DNA of 64,000 bases. Source: Hydractinia symbiolongicarpus (lineage: Eukaryota > Cnidaria > Hydrozoa > Anthoathecata > Hydractiniidae). Where the stretch lies: the NCBI RefSeq assembly GCF_029227915.1, contig NC_079875.1:13885001-13949000 (forward strand). Direction: 5' to 3'. Shown here piece after piece: positions 1-12,687 of the stretch (position 1 is its first letter; every line of letters starts with the position of its first letter). A model generated the notes under the pieces. The model ran no database searches, was not told the DNA's origin, and saw only the letters and a list, made by a program, of their open reading frames with translations. The position numbers and the translations under genes are program-made.

Positions 1-728
1 TTTGTAAAAAAACAATTCTGAATAGGAACGGATAATTAAAAACACTGTTTGTTTACATCACATTTTTAACTTCACATATTTATCCTTCAATTACATTTTC
101 AGACATTCCTGTTCTTTGTGCAGCAAAAAGGAAAAATAAGACTGTTTATTACATCAATTATGATATGCAATAAATTACGTTCTCTAAAAAAAGGTGTCAG
201 CAAGATGGGCCATTCAGGCAAATTTTTTGTCGGAATTTCCGACTTTTTTAATTAATAAGATGCCGAGAAATTATTGTCGCATTTTACGCAGAAAATTGTG
301 TGAGTTTTAATCAAAAATTTTACATTACAGATTCAGGACTTTAAGCATGGCTAATTATGTTTGATTAGTCTATGCCTTATTTTTGAGACATCATTCAGTT
401 ATACATTGTGATTTTTTTTTTTAGAAAATGGATTTTTGTTTATTGCAACTTCCGGGAGTTGCAGCTTGAGTGCTACTGTTATTTATCTTTAAATATTAAC
501 TACGTGTATTACTGTATTTAGTTTTTGCTATTGTTTTTGCCATTAAAAATGAATGCTTGGATACAGGCCTTTTTACTTTATTAAAACACCCGCAAAGTTA
601 TTCCGAATTCAAAATCGGAAGACGATCTAACAACTGAATCTTTACAACCAGATTGTCAATTGACGTAGAAACTTAACGCACTGCAAAACGTGGCGTAGAG
701 CATTCTTATAGAACACGACCAATTAATT
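1..728. other. gene-free stretch
   Basis: AT-rich sequence in which no convincing coding exon, RNA gene or terminal repeat was seen. It ends at the tRNA-like promoter of the adjacent SINE. Confidence 0.5.
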
Positions 729-950
729 CTTTACTGACTGATAGTCTTTGGTAGAGCGTTTGCTTCCAGTGCGGCAGGTCTTCGGTTTAAACCCCGGCCG
801 AGTCATGCCAGAGACTATAAAGTTCCTTTCCGCTTAGCGCTTAGCATGAAGAAATGATTGATATCTTAGGCTGTTGTTTAGTTATGCGATTGCTGTGCTT
901 GCACAACTTTTGTAGATCGAATGGGAGCTAGGGATCCCTTCAATTAAAAG
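729..950 (+). mobile_element. tRNA-derived SINE
   Basis: The sequence shows a pol III type II internal promoter. A box A-like segment (TTTGGTAGAGCG, near 747-758) is followed about 25 bases later by a box B-like segment (CGGTTTAAACCCCGG, near 783-797). The downstream body contains GAGTCATGCCAGAGACTATA, which resembles the conserved core after the tRNA head in several marine invertebrate SINEs. The 3' part is an AT-rich unrelated body. A functional tRNA is unlikely because no acceptor stem closes around the two boxes. Boundaries are approximate and no clear target-site duplication was found. Confidence 0.7.
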
Positions 951-3494
951 AATTTTTCTAAATGTGAAGGCACTGAAATTTTGCGTTTTTATTACAAAGA
1001 TCCTATAGGAAGTTAATTGTCTCAAAAAATCAATTACAATCAACATAACCCAAATGAAAGTGTAATTTGGAAGAAGTGGTTTTTAGTTTAACACACCTGC
1101 CATAAAAGCACTAAATGTACACTGCTCTCCAACACGGTGGTCATCAATTTTATCATGAACAGCAGATATTGCCGACCTTTGACAACAATATATTACGTTA
1201 ATATTCCTTTTTAAATTAGCTTAATAGTTTATTACAAAACTTATGGAATAGGGAAAAATTTAAGATATTGTGACGCTCACCAACCAGTTTACTTGACCTT
1301 TAACGACGAGTAATTTGAATTATTAGCCTTTCATATGGAAGCATTGGGTATCCGTGGTAAAATTCCTTTCTTGAGTAGATTTTTTTAGAGATTGTTCAAA
1401 CAGCTAATTGCAACGTTTCTGTCATGGTTTCTCTCCTTTTTTAGAAGACTTCCCTAATGTTTCTTTACTAGCAGATGCAAGACTTTAAGAATGCTACTTT
1501 TGTGACTGCAATGCCAGAGTGACCAGGACCTTTTCTACATCCAGACACTTTGGAATCCAGTGTTAAAGAAACGCATCTGTACCCAGGCTGTGAGGGCCTG
1601 GTTTTCATGAATAATAAAAACCAATCAATGTCTGGAATACCAACAATTATTTTGTTGAGCATAGCGTCGATTCCGCTAAACCCTGCGCGTCAATACACAC
1701 AAAAGAATTCAGACACAAACACGTGGATAGTTCTGCGAAACTAACTTAAGATGTGTGATATTTCTGCTTATTCCGCATTTTAGTTTTCTAGGTCACGTGA
1801 CAAAGCAAAGTGAAGCATAAAGTAGCAGGGGCACTTGTTGTCACATTAAACAAATGCAAGAAAGAGCAGTTGGTTTTCTTTTTTTCGTTTTTTTTTTTTG
1901 TATAAAAGAAAATTTAATTTCAGCTGGATGTGCTTATGAGGTTATCATTTTATTGCTTATTGAATCTATTTCTCAGCCTCAAATGTACAGTAGTTCTTGA
2001 CACAAATGACATTAATAGTACACTTGTACTTTTCTGTGACGAAAAACACAGGAACGAGGTTTAACTTAAAAAAAGCTTAAGATTCATCAGAGTAAATAAA
2101 GTATACTGATTAAAAATGTTAAATAAATCTAGAACATGGCTGAGGTGGTATTATAATTTTGAATTTTTTTTGCTCAGTAGACTGAAAACACGAGTCTTCT
2201 TAGTGACCTATCCGGAGAAAACGTCCGTATCAGTAGTTTAACTAACGCTTGTGTTAGAGGGTGTGTCCAAATAAAAGACTACTTTCTTGTCATCTATACT
2301 TTCTTAGCACACATTTCTTTGTTACAAACAACCAGCCTGCACTGCCTACTGTGCCTCTACTTATAGGTTTCCTTACTTGGGCCTAGCCTCCGTGATGTGA
2401 GCTCAATTAGGCACATTATACTAAAATGCACTTGATAGGAAAATGGTATCCAGCTACAAGAAAGAGGAACAAGGTTTTACAACTAATATATCTCACACTT
2501 GCAGCAACACCTCTGGTCAGTGTAATTGTTATGATTACAACCCATTGTATCCTTTATATTGGAATGATCCTGCATGATAGAAAAGCTCCCTTTTTGCAGA
2601 AGGCTTCGTGAAAAATACAGTAATCATTATGTTGTTGAAATAGTCAAATCAACAGACGGGACAGTTTACTTATCCTTGTTAAAACATCCAAGAATATTAA
2701 AAAAGAAAAGATAATTGCAGTAGTTGTAGGAAGTGTACATTCGTGGAAATTTTTGATCAGATGTAAAATAGGATTACTGTTAATAGTCACTTTACGGCCA
2801 AGGTGTGCCAAAAAGTATGCAGATTAAGAAAAAGGATCAATCTAAGCTGGATACGGTTATATTAGAGTGGTTTTTGTTAAATTTAATGCGCAGTGCAGAT
2901 GGGAAACAACTAAATGTGTACGCCTGTGTATACCTATGAATTTTAATATAGGAATAGGGAGAACACAGAAGATCTACACACAAAAAAACCTTAACTTCTG
3001 AAAGTCAATTTCACACTGGCCAACTAAAATTCATTACTTAGGGTAAGCTTCCTACAAATTTACAAATCGACCTTACTGAGAAAGACGTTCTAAAGAAGTT
3101 AGTTACACATATAATGAAATAAAAACTAGTTGGAATTTTATGTCCGTGCTAACGTGTTAATAATTAAGAGTATATTAATAACAATATTCACAAGGAACCC
3201 ACGATAAACATAAAAACAAAGTAAACATCGTATTACTTGATATTGCTGTATTTGCTTTTATTGCTGTCATTGTCGTCAAAGTGGTATGCCATCAAAACCT
3301 TTTCCATTACATTCTAGTCAGATATATAAAAAACAATGGTAACCAAGATGTGGATGGTTTGTCGCCATCTCTTTGAAATTGTTTAGAAAGTCAAATATTT
3401 TTTAATCAGTATCTAGATTAAACATGCCCGGTGAATATGGAAAACATATTCTATTTCCCATGAGACAGTAGGGTGTTTTGTCAGGTTTTTACCT
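951..3494. other. gene-free stretch, 3' flank of the first channel gene
   Basis: Only short open frames of at most about 65 codons occur here, with no recognisable domain and no flanking splice sites of note. The part nearest 3494 is the 3' side of the minus-strand channel gene. A candidate polyadenylation signal for it (AATAAA on the minus strand) lies at about 3257-3262. Confidence 0.45.
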
Positions 3495-4928
3495 TTAAGG
3501 CTTCCCACTAACATACCATCTTATAGTCCTTTTTCTTGTAACTTGAAACAATTTTTTTGCACAATAGAATAAAAGAGCTCCCAAAATGCATATATATTCC
3601 CAACAGGTGATAAAGGAAATGCCTGTGAACAAACCGCATAAACCACCCATTTCTCCAGATAATTGTTCAAATCTATAGGCAGGTTGTTCTTCCCATACTT
3701 CTGTTCTTAGCTCTCTAAAAAATAATTTAATTTCAACAGCTCCTGAATTTTTTATTGAACTTGGTGTTATAGGTCGGCTGGATACTTGTTGTTCATAAAT
3801 CGTCTCATGGCATGGTAAAGGGCATTTCGATATGTATTTACCTGAGAACGTCTGATTAAAACTGCAACTGTCATTTATTCCACATACTAACTTTTCATCA
3901 ATTATTTTTGCAATAGATGCAACGTTGGTGCATCTGCACATCTCCATACTCTCCTTGAACATTTCTATCAGTCTACACAACTGTTGATTTGCTTTATTGT
4001 AAGAAATATTAGGGGAATAATGCTGTAATGAATTTGTAACCCAATAGTCTTCCATACAAGTGTTGTTACCAAATCGATCAATCCTTTTGACAATTTTTTT
4101 TTTCAAACCGATATTGTACGAATAACCAGGGGCCAAGCTCTCTCCATCATAGCCGGGAAAGAACATGTAATTTTTATCCTGAATCAAAATGTCAACACCA
4201 GGATATGATGTGAAATCTTCTAAACTAGAATTACGATTCGGAGATAGACCTATTTTTATTGTAATACCATCAAAACTCCCTTTGTCGATAGATCTTAACT
4301 TTTCTTGCGTTAGATCAACAAGCCAACAGTTGCCACGAGCTGAGCTCCATTTGATTGAAGAAGAACAATCGACTTTGTAATATTTGTAATAGCATTTTAT
4401 GTCTAACGTTTCTTTAAGATATTTTGATTGTATTGCTGAGATGCCATATTTAGCAACCATTGAATAATGCAATATTCTAAATAGATCTTCAGTGCGTAAA
4501 TCTGCAAAAGGCATTAAATTAGTGTCATTAAAATGCATCTCTTTGTAAGCCTCTATACCCTCTTTTATAAACTTGTTCTTTAATTTCTCTTTGACAGGAT
4601 CTAGGTTACATATTAAAATGTCAGGAAAATCCATATATTCGTTTTCTTCAAAGTAAACGTTGGTCGTGATTGGCTTACTCTTATAAAATTTTAATAAAGA
4701 TGATCCTTCTTTGTATAAATATACATACGCAGCCAAGGTGACCAACATCCAAAACATTTTTGTTGATGTTCGACCACTCAAATTTATCTGAGCAAAGCCA
4801 TGAGCTGTTGTGTTAGAAGCAAAATCTTCCAATAACTCTTTTATATTTGACCTAGTGTCACTATCGATTGGATTCGTTTGAACGCTTTTGTCGTGAAAAC
4901 ACGAGCCCTGTTTTGTCATCGAAATCAT
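3495..4928 (-). CDS. DEG/ENaC family sodium channel subunit (HyNaC-like), copy 1
   Basis: Intronless reading frame of 477 aa for a trimeric amiloride-sensitive-type cation channel subunit at the plasma membrane. Visible hallmarks are the N-terminal His-Gly gating motif (residues 43-44), TM1 (about 57-78), and the post-TM1 motif FPDILICN (101-108). A large cysteine-rich extracellular loop follows, with several N-x-S/T sites. The pre-TM2 and TM2 block reads GGLCGLFTGISF from about 428, with the G-x-S selectivity filter (GIS) at 436-438. Length is normal for the family. The open frame extends five codons further upstream but only to a TTG. The ATG at 4926-4928 is chosen because it aligns with the start of the paralogue at 9446 and both share an AAGTATG context. 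Related Hydra HyNaC channels are gated by RFamide neuropeptides, so peptide gating is possible but inferred. The family call is secure; the ligand is unknown. Confidence 0.93.
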   Translation of the reverse strand: MISMTKQGSCFHDKSVQTNPIDSDTRSNIKELLEDFASNTTAHGFAQINLSGRTSTKMFWMLVTLAAYVYLYKEGSSLLKFYKSKPITTNVYFEENEYMDFPDILICNLDPVKEKLKNKFIKEGIEAYKEMHFNDTNLMPFADLRTEDLFRILHYSMVAKYGISAIQSKYLKETLDIKCYYKYYKVDCSSSIKWSSARGNCWLVDLTQEKLRSIDKGSFDGITIKIGLSPNRNSSLEDFTSYPGVDILIQDKNYMFFPGYDGESLAPGYSYNIGLKKKIVKRIDRFGNNTCMEDYWVTNSLQHYSPNISYNKANQQLCRLIEMFKESMEMCRCTNVASIAKIIDEKLVCGINDSCSFNQTFSGKYISKCPLPCHETIYEQQVSSRPITPSSIKNSGAVEIKLFFRELRTEVWEEQPAYRFEQLSGEMGGLCGLFTGISFITCWEYICILGALLFYCAKKLFQVTRKRTIRWYVSGKP

Positions 4929-7900
4929 ACTTTTTGCACGCAAGAGAATGGAAAATCACAACTAAGAATTTCTTTCCAACAGCTGCATGGCCGATAAATA
5001 GTCCTTAATTCCTAAATCAATTTTTTATGTTTTGTTTTGTTATCTGTTGAACATTTCTTTATTTTTGTTTTTTACATTCGATTATATAACCCTTTTTGCA
5101 AATAGGTTCTGTTCCAGCGCTAATTTTTGGAGGGGAAATAATGAAAAGGAAGGAGAAAATAAAGAATCTTTGGCCGTTTATTTTAAATAAACGCCATAAA
5201 AAGCATTATATTAATTTTAATTCTTCCTTGAAAGAAAAGATAGAATGTAGAGGGAGAGAAAGAGAACGAGGTTTTTTCAAAAGCAGAATTTAAAGGAAGA
5301 AACTTTTATGAATCAAAAAAAATTGCGGGCTCAAGAAAAACAAATTTCGCAGGTGGCCTTTTTTAATATTTTTTGCGAAACAACTATCGCGAATGATCAT
5401 GTAAACTATTTTTTTGTGTGAATTAACTTTCGCAATAGGCATAGCTGTTGATTTTTGCATTTTTTTCACATCTTCCTAACAATATGACACATAAAAACAC
5501 ATTTGTTTGCGACATATTTTACCGGACTGTGCATCGCATACAATGTGTAAAGATGCAATAAAATGCCACCAACGATAAAAAAACCGCACGATCTTGAATC
5601 GATTCAAATAGTTGAGAAACAGTTATTACACAAAACGTTTAAAAAATGACGATGGGAGTGATATAAAGGAATAGCTCATTTCATTATATTTTGGCAAGGT
5701 TTAACTTTCGGGATCTACGCCAAAAATTGCGAATCGCGATTCTGTTTAAGTAGTATTGTGCTCGGGGATTTTATTAAAGGACTTAAATTGTACTGACTTA
5801 AATTGTACTGACTTAATCTTAATTTAAGTCAGCAAAGAAAAAATAATGACATAGAAGGACAAGCAGAGCATGTCGAACTGGTTTAAAAAAATGAAAGTAT
5901 TTTCCTAATATTACAGAACAAGTCGATTTTGATTTTTTTGAGGTGTGTTATGTATGTTTTGTTCTTATGCAACTATGTGTTTGTTACATAGTGGTCACAA
6001 CCATATTTTAAAGTAGCTAGCTATAGCTAGGTTTGTTACCTAAATTACAACAGGTGTCGGGTCGATTAAAATTAACATGCTGTTTTGTTTTGTGGAGAAT
6101 ATGATGCTGGATGAGTTACGAATCCTTGTAAATAATAAAGACTAGCTTGTACTGTAAATATTCTCACTTATTTTTTCATGTACTCGATCTTCGAGGAGGT
6201 AGTTCTGCTACGAGAGTTCACTTTCATAAAATGTACAGTATATTCAAGTAAGCTTTAGCGAACACCAAAGTTATAAGAGTTCCAGTGGCAAAGAAATCAT
6301 GATTTTTTTCCCAATCTATCTATCTTGGTTAGAATGGCAGCACTGAAACTTTGCTACATACCAGTTTTCCATAGTGGATGAACAAAAGGTTGAAAAATAA
6401 GAACAATTATAAGTTTTAAATTTTTGACTTTTTGTTTTTCCTGAAAACAAACACAAACATAGAGAAGCATAACCAGACTTAGGTTTAACATTTGAAAACA
6501 TGAGGATGACATTAATGTTCAGGTTTTTGCAAAGGGGTGTACGCAGGAACACTGAGCAATACTTACTGCTTCACATGTATATTCTTTGTTTACAAATGAG
6601 AACTAACCATAGAAAATATGGCTTCATAGGTCTAAAATTTTAAGAAAGTTTAAGCTTTATTAGTACTAGTGATATGCCATTATATCAGGGTAAAACAAAA
6701 AACTAAATATGCGATTTTTACCGGTGGATGTCTATAACATTCTTTACTAAACATTGCATTGCACACGACAACAACAATGCCACTCAAGAAAAATCAAAAG
6801 GGCAGACACAGGCGAACGAATCATGAGGCACGTTGGGTCTATTTAAAGGAAAATAAAAACTGTCAATTTAACCTTTTATTTACTTCTTATTAAGTTATAT
6901 TTATATTCAGCATAACATTCCGCATCAACAGGTAACTTGCAAATGCAACTTGAAGGTGCTAAACATGTTTAGTTAACTAACAAAATATTTCGAAATTTCG
7001 TAACTGGTAATTTATGACGTTGAAAACGCGCTACTACTTGTTTTCTGTGTACTGGCTCATTAAATAAAGCTCCGTGATTGATTTTGTTCTCACTGTTCTG
7101 TCTCGTTTTGTTTACAACATGCTTCGATATTGATTCGTTGCAGGATCTCCGCTGCAGATATAAGCATACTGAAACATTCAAGACAATATACCAACATATA
7201 TAGCATATGTTTGCATATTATCTTTAAGATTCAAAAGTAGCAAAAAAAGGGAAATATTAAAAGCAATTAAAGAACACTTTGAGGCTTAAATTGTACGGTT
7301 TAAACACATTCGAAGGCTTCTTGTGTGTGTTCTGAAACAAGGAATAAGCCTTTGTCAGTAGTGCAAATTTACGACTAATGAATGTGGGTGCCACAATTTG
7401 TTCTGCTTTATAGCATTTAATAGCAGTGCGTTGGCAGCGAAACTTGTTTTTGTTGTAATACCCTCATCTTATTGAATACATAATAGATATAAAACAATAA
7501 TAAACAAAGCTATGGTTTATGCATAGTCACAAGGAGGCACTACTTTTTGTGATAGCTTTGTATTTTTTAAAAAATGCTATATTACTGGCTTCGATGATTC
7601 TACTGAGAATAATTTTTTTAAATTATATCAAATACAGATCTTGGAAAAAAGATGTAAATCATAGCTAAATATGCAAACAAGTTAGATGTGTTACATTAAA
7701 AATACTTATAACTACACGTAAATGATATACTGTTACTTAGTAATCGAGTCTTTCTTAAAAACGTATAGTAAATTTATATTTTATATATTTATCAACATTA
7801 ATTTCACAGTTAATATGGCATAATGCACATGACAGCATCCATATATGTCCACCGTCTAGTCGGCTATTCAAATATTACTGAATATGGCTCGTTGCTATTA

Positions 7901-7994
7901 TCTTGGCGGATTTTAAGAAGTTCGCATACAGGTTTATGATGTTTTAGGACAGCATGCGCAATAAATAAGAAAACCCATTCAGATGTTGATTATC
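4929..7994. other. spacer between the two channel genes
   Basis: About 3 kb of AT-rich DNA with no recognisable exon. Near 5780-5830 a short direct repeat (ACTTAAATTGTACTG, twice) is followed by its partial inverse, giving a small hairpin. The promoter of the first channel gene should lie just above 4928, but no confident core promoter element could be assigned. Confidence 0.45.
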
Positions 7995-9446
7995 TCACTT
8001 GCTAGACATGGCTCTACTGCAGCGTTTTTGGAATTGCTTTTTCGCAGTTTCCAACATTTTTCGTGTAGTATAAAACAAAAGTGCTCCAAGCATATATAAA
8101 TATTCCCAAAATGTGATAAAAGAAATTCCAGTGAGCAAACTACATAGCCCACCGATTTCTCCAGAAAAATGTTCAAATTTATAGGCAGGTTGTTCTTCCC
8201 ATACTTCTGTTCTTAGCTCTCTAAAAAATAATTTAATTTCAACAGCTCCTGAATTTTTTATTGAACTTGGTGTTATAGGTCGGCTGGATACTTGTTGTTC
8301 AAAAATCGTCTCATGGCATGGTAAAGGGCATTTTGATATGTATTTACCTAAAAACGTCGGCTTAAAAGTGCAACTGACATTTATTCCACATAGTAATCTT
8401 TCATCAATTATATTAGCAATAGATGCAACGTTGGTGCATTTGCACATCTCTATACCCTCCTTGAACATTTCTGTCAACCTACACAAACGTTGACTTACTT
8501 TATGGCAAGAAATATTAGGAAAATAACGCTGTAATGAATTTTTAATCCAGTTATTTCCCATGCAAGTGTTATTACCAAAGCGATCAATCCTTTTTAGTAT
8601 TTTTTTTCTTAAACCGACGTTGTAGGAATAACCGGCAAGCAAACTATCACCGTCATATTCGGGGAAAAATATATAAGTGCTATCCTGAATGAAAATGTCA
8701 ACACCAGGATATGATGTAAAATCTTTTAAACTAGAATTGCCATTGGAAGATAGATCTATCTTTATCGTAATTCCATCAAAGGTACCTATATCAATAACTC
8801 TAAAATTTTGCCCATTTAGATTCATATTCATGCAGTTGCCACGAGCTAAGCTCCATTTGATCGTCATAGAAGAGGAACAATCGACTTTGTAGTATTTGTA
8901 AAAACATTTAATGTCCAAAGTGTTTTTAAGGTATTTTGATCGCACTGCTGCAATACCGTATTTAATGACCATCGAATAATGCAATATTCTAAATCGATCT
9001 TCAGTGTGTAAGGCTTCAAAAGACAACCTTGTGTCATTTAAATGCAACTCTCTGAAAGCTTCCATGCCTTTTTTTATGAACTCATTTTTTAACTCCTCTT
9101 TTACTGGGTGCAAATTACATATCAAAATGCCAGGGTAATTCATGTATTCGTTTTCTTCAAAGTAAACTTTGGTCGTGACTGGCTTGCTGAGATACAGTTT
9201 GAATAATGATCTTCCCTCAAAATATAAACATATGTGAGAAGATAAAAGTAGGATTCCCCAAAACAATTTTGTTGATGTACGAGTACCCAAATTAATCCGA
9301 GCAAACCCATGCGCATTCGTGTTACAGGCAAAGTCTGATAATAACACTTTTATATTTGATTTGTGTTTCTTGCTATCTTTTTCGTTTGGTTTCGTTTGGA
9401 CGCTTTTGTAGTAAGAATCTGAGTCAGGTTTTGTCACCGAACCCAT
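7995..9446 (-). CDS. DEG/ENaC family sodium channel subunit (HyNaC-like), copy 2
   Basis: Intronless 483 aa paralogue of the gene at 3495-4928, same strand, about 3 kb upstream of it. It keeps the same hallmarks: His-Gly at residues 46-47, TM1 about 60-80, a post-TM1 F/YPGILICN motif, matching extracellular cysteines, and GGLCSLLTGISF from about 432 with the GIS filter at 440-442. The start is an ATG in the context AAAGTATGGG. Divergence from copy 1 is clear over most of the protein. The exception is a short C-terminal extracellular segment where even the DNA is identical (8180-8301 against 3674-3795). The C-terminal tail after TM2 is basic and differs between copies. DEG/ENaC channels act as homo- or heterotrimers, so the two products could co-assemble; this is inference. 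No frame damage is seen. Confidence 0.93.
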   Translation of the reverse strand: MGSVTKPDSDSYYKSVQTKPNEKDSKKHKSNIKVLLSDFACNTNAHGFARINLGTRTSTKLFWGILLLSSHICLYFEGRSLFKLYLSKPVTTKVYFEENEYMNYPGILICNLHPVKEELKNEFIKKGMEAFRELHLNDTRLSFEALHTEDRFRILHYSMVIKYGIAAVRSKYLKNTLDIKCFYKYYKVDCSSSMTIKWSLARGNCMNMNLNGQNFRVIDIGTFDGITIKIDLSSNGNSSLKDFTSYPGVDIFIQDSTYIFFPEYDGDSLLAGYSYNVGLRKKILKRIDRFGNNTCMGNNWIKNSLQRYFPNISCHKVSQRLCRLTEMFKEGIEMCKCTNVASIANIIDERLLCGINVSCTFKPTFLGKYISKCPLPCHETIFEQQVSSRPITPSSIKNSGAVEIKLFFRELRTEVWEEQPAYKFEHFSGEIGGLCSLLTGISFITFWEYLYMLGALLFYTTRKMLETAKKQFQKRCSRAMSSK

Positions 9447-12400
9447 ACTTTATTCACGAGACCTTCTGAAAAAGATATTTATAATATTTTTTATATATTA
9501 TTTTTTCATTTTTCTTTTTGATCAGCTGCGCTACGTTCGACAAAGTTTTTTTTTAAATTCAATTTTTTTTTAATTTCCTCATCCATTGAAGTTTTTGCTG
9601 TTGTTCTTGTTGTTATAAGAAAAAGTTCTTTTATTTTAATTTCTGTTTCGTTTTATTTTATTTTAATTTTGGCTGATCCTTTTTAAAAAAAATAATTTTT
9701 CTTTTTTGTCTTGCTTGAATGGTTATAGTTGGTTTAATGGCGAGCACGTGAAACTTTTCTTTTTTTATTTTCTGTGTTTCCCAAGACACAGTTTCTATAG
9801 TTCCCAGCGGTAATTATCCTATTTGGCATTCTAAAAACACCACCCTTTCGTTGTCAAACTATTGAAAATTGACATAAAATGTTAATTTTAATTTCACCTA
9901 GCTACCTTACTACATTTATCAAGAAAATTATATTAAAACCATTTTTTGCAGCTAACTAGTATTTGGTCACTTTCATTTTTTAATGGAGTTAGCTACATCC
10001 CAAGTTGTAGCTTATGAAAAATCATATTTGTGAGGCTAACACAAAAAGAAATAATAACAATGGTTTGGATAAAAAGCACTTATATAAAACTAAAGAAGAA
10101 AACCTATTGGTTTGAACACACAATCCAATCTTTTCTCGGCTAGCAGGACCTTCTCGAATGGGTCGAGCACCACGATGTAAATTGATAGCACTTTGGGCTT
10201 CTATGGGTAGTAGATCAACCGAAATATAGTCATGAAAATCTGTCGATGCAAGAAAAAGAACTTGTACTGGAATATAAAATATACGTCATAAGATAAACAA
10301 TTATTAATACACTATAATAAATACAGCATTTTTTCTCATTGTCACTCTATGTTATATTAAAAATAAATGAGCAGCAAAAACTTCTGTTCATTCAATGCAT
10401 TCTTGCATTGGGCATTATGGCCTAAATTTTTGAAATTTGTGTGGTGAAAAGGTAAACAATTTTTAAAATAATCAAATGGCTTATAAAACGACAGAAGTTT
10501 AATTCTAAATTTATATTTGTAAAGGTCACACCCGTTCAACATCATTGTATAGGAACTACCAAGCATTATTTTAATGGATTTATAGGTATTTAAGAAAATA
10601 TAAACAGCAGATCACCAGATTAATAAAATCTAGTTAAAAAAAGTTAATAAGAAATTTACAGTCAAATTGGCGAAACTTGCATTACTAAACAAGAAAAAAG
10701 TTAAAACCAATTTCATTATTATAATAAAAAAATGATCTATAAGTAAGGAATTTACGCTACATGATCCTGCGTTTAGAAAAAGAAATTTCCTAGTCGGATT
10801 GTCAGGTGGAACAAATTTCGGTTGAAAGAAAGCACGAACGTTTTACGGTCAAACTCTCACAAAAGAAGTTTTGATTAAACAAGAACTACAAGTATTTGAA
10901 TTAAAGTTAAAGTAGCAAGAGCTTGCCTACGCAATACGACAGGTTTGAAGTTAGAAAACAAAGAATCTGTGAAAAATCCAACCCCTATTTTTAAAGAGGT
11001 GACAGGCGTGTTTTACCTGAATTCATATTAGCTTTTTTGAAAATACAAACTTGTAATAGGTTTAAAAAGTATCACGTGACATTTTCTGACCCGGAGAATG
11101 CCCAAGCAAGCGCACAAAAGCAGATGTAAACCAATACTTGTTTATAGCTATATACAATGTAAAAAATGGCTATATATATATTGTATGTTTTCAATACTTT
11201 AAAATTTAGCTAAATAAATCAGCAGGATGGCCTGATGTTATTTCAACTTCGCATCGTATTTCCAAATGTATCAAGAGACAATGAATACACGTTGCAACAT
11301 TTTTCTTCTTGTGTATAAACAAACGACCCGCTGAAGGGTTATGTAATGTTTTTATGTTAAAATCCAGTGAAATACACATCCCGCATTGACATCAAAGGGG
11401 TTCCGGAGGAAAAGAAATTTGAATAGAATTTTAATGCGCATTGAGTTTAATCTGCGTCTCCATTTCTACTTCTATGATTGAAACAAGGTTTTGTCAACAT
11501 TCTGGGTACAGGGAATATAATCAAACCAAAAAACACAAACTTGACTAGAAGCTCTAAAGCAGCTAGCTAGTTAATAAGCTCTTAGGAAACATTATTGGAA
11601 TCTGCGAAAAAAAAGTTATGTTGGTCATGCAACAACAGCGACAGGAATGTGGAAAGGATCTGGGACTTTATTGTAATGTTGCCCACACACACCTATACGC
11701 AGTAAGCTAACTAATTAGGCAATTCTCTAATTTAAGATTAGACAAAGCAATAAGATCTCAGTCCATCCCCTTTTGATTGGCAAGCACTAAATCTATGATT
11801 TTACCTGCTTGAATATAAGGCTAGGCTCTGTAGTGGCTATGTACACAATTTAGGAAAGGCATTTGTTTTTTTTCACTTATTTAAGTGATTTTCTGAAGTA
11901 GGTGATTCGAGCCACGTAGACTTCAAAAATGGTGAAAAGCAAATGTGTAATTTATCAAATTAGGATTCCATGATTTTGGATTTGTTAGCTTAATTAGGCA
12001 TTCGTCATCCAAATTAGGCTAGAACATTCTACTAATACACCCAATCATAGTGCCGTGTTTGTCCTGTGTGCGCATCATATAACATTACATAATGCTATCC
12101 CAAAAAGATGCGTGCGCAGAAATGAAGTTAACGAAAACATTAGTGCAGAAAAAAACAAGGCTAGCAAAGCGAAAAAAGAAAAGATCGACTAACTGCTGTG
12201 TTATAGGTGCATGAACAGCCAATATCCCTTAGAAAAATGAAAAGAGACTGAATATTCAATTCACGAGGGTTCATGTCCTCATTCGTGCTCGTGCAAATCA
12301 CCGTTCGTTAGGGGCACATATTATGGTTCAAATTATAGAGTTAAAAGATTGCTTTCTTAAAGCATAGATTAGATGCCTACTTTGCGTAATCCGTTTCTGA

Positions 12401-12641
12401 AAATTACTTTGCTAAACAAGCATAAAAGTGACAACAAAGGTTGCGCATAGATGAAGAAATCAAGCTTTGGATGCATGTTTTATTTGTATGAATGTTAAAG
12501 TAAAATTGTGCAAGTATAGCATGGTTAAACATATTGTGAATAAACGATGAAACCTGAATTTCCCCCACGTTTTTATTGTTTGCTTACTTTGAACGTTTTC
12601 CTCCGTCTCTGCTTGGTTTGTTAACATTTTTACCTCCATTT
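9447..12641. other. gene-free stretch
   Basis: AT-rich sequence upstream of channel copy 2, with T-rich tracts between about 9480 and 9780. No exon, RNA gene or terminal repeat was recognised. Confidence 0.4.
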
Positions 12642-12687
12642 TTGCGCGCGCATCGGGCATTACGTAATCACTCAGATGCGCGCGCAA
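12642..12687. repeat. GC-rich perfect inverted repeat
   Basis: The 13-base arm TTGCGCGCGCATC (12642-12654) is repeated exactly as its reverse complement at 12675-12687, around a 20-base loop that itself contains the palindrome TTACGTAA. CpG-rich DNA stands out sharply in this AT-rich window. A 114-codon minus-strand open frame (12460-12804) runs through it but has no recognisable domain. Confidence 0.8.

Noticed and set aside
747-797. Possible functional tRNA gene
   Set aside because: Internal promoter boxes are good, but the acceptor stem is absent and a SINE-like body follows.
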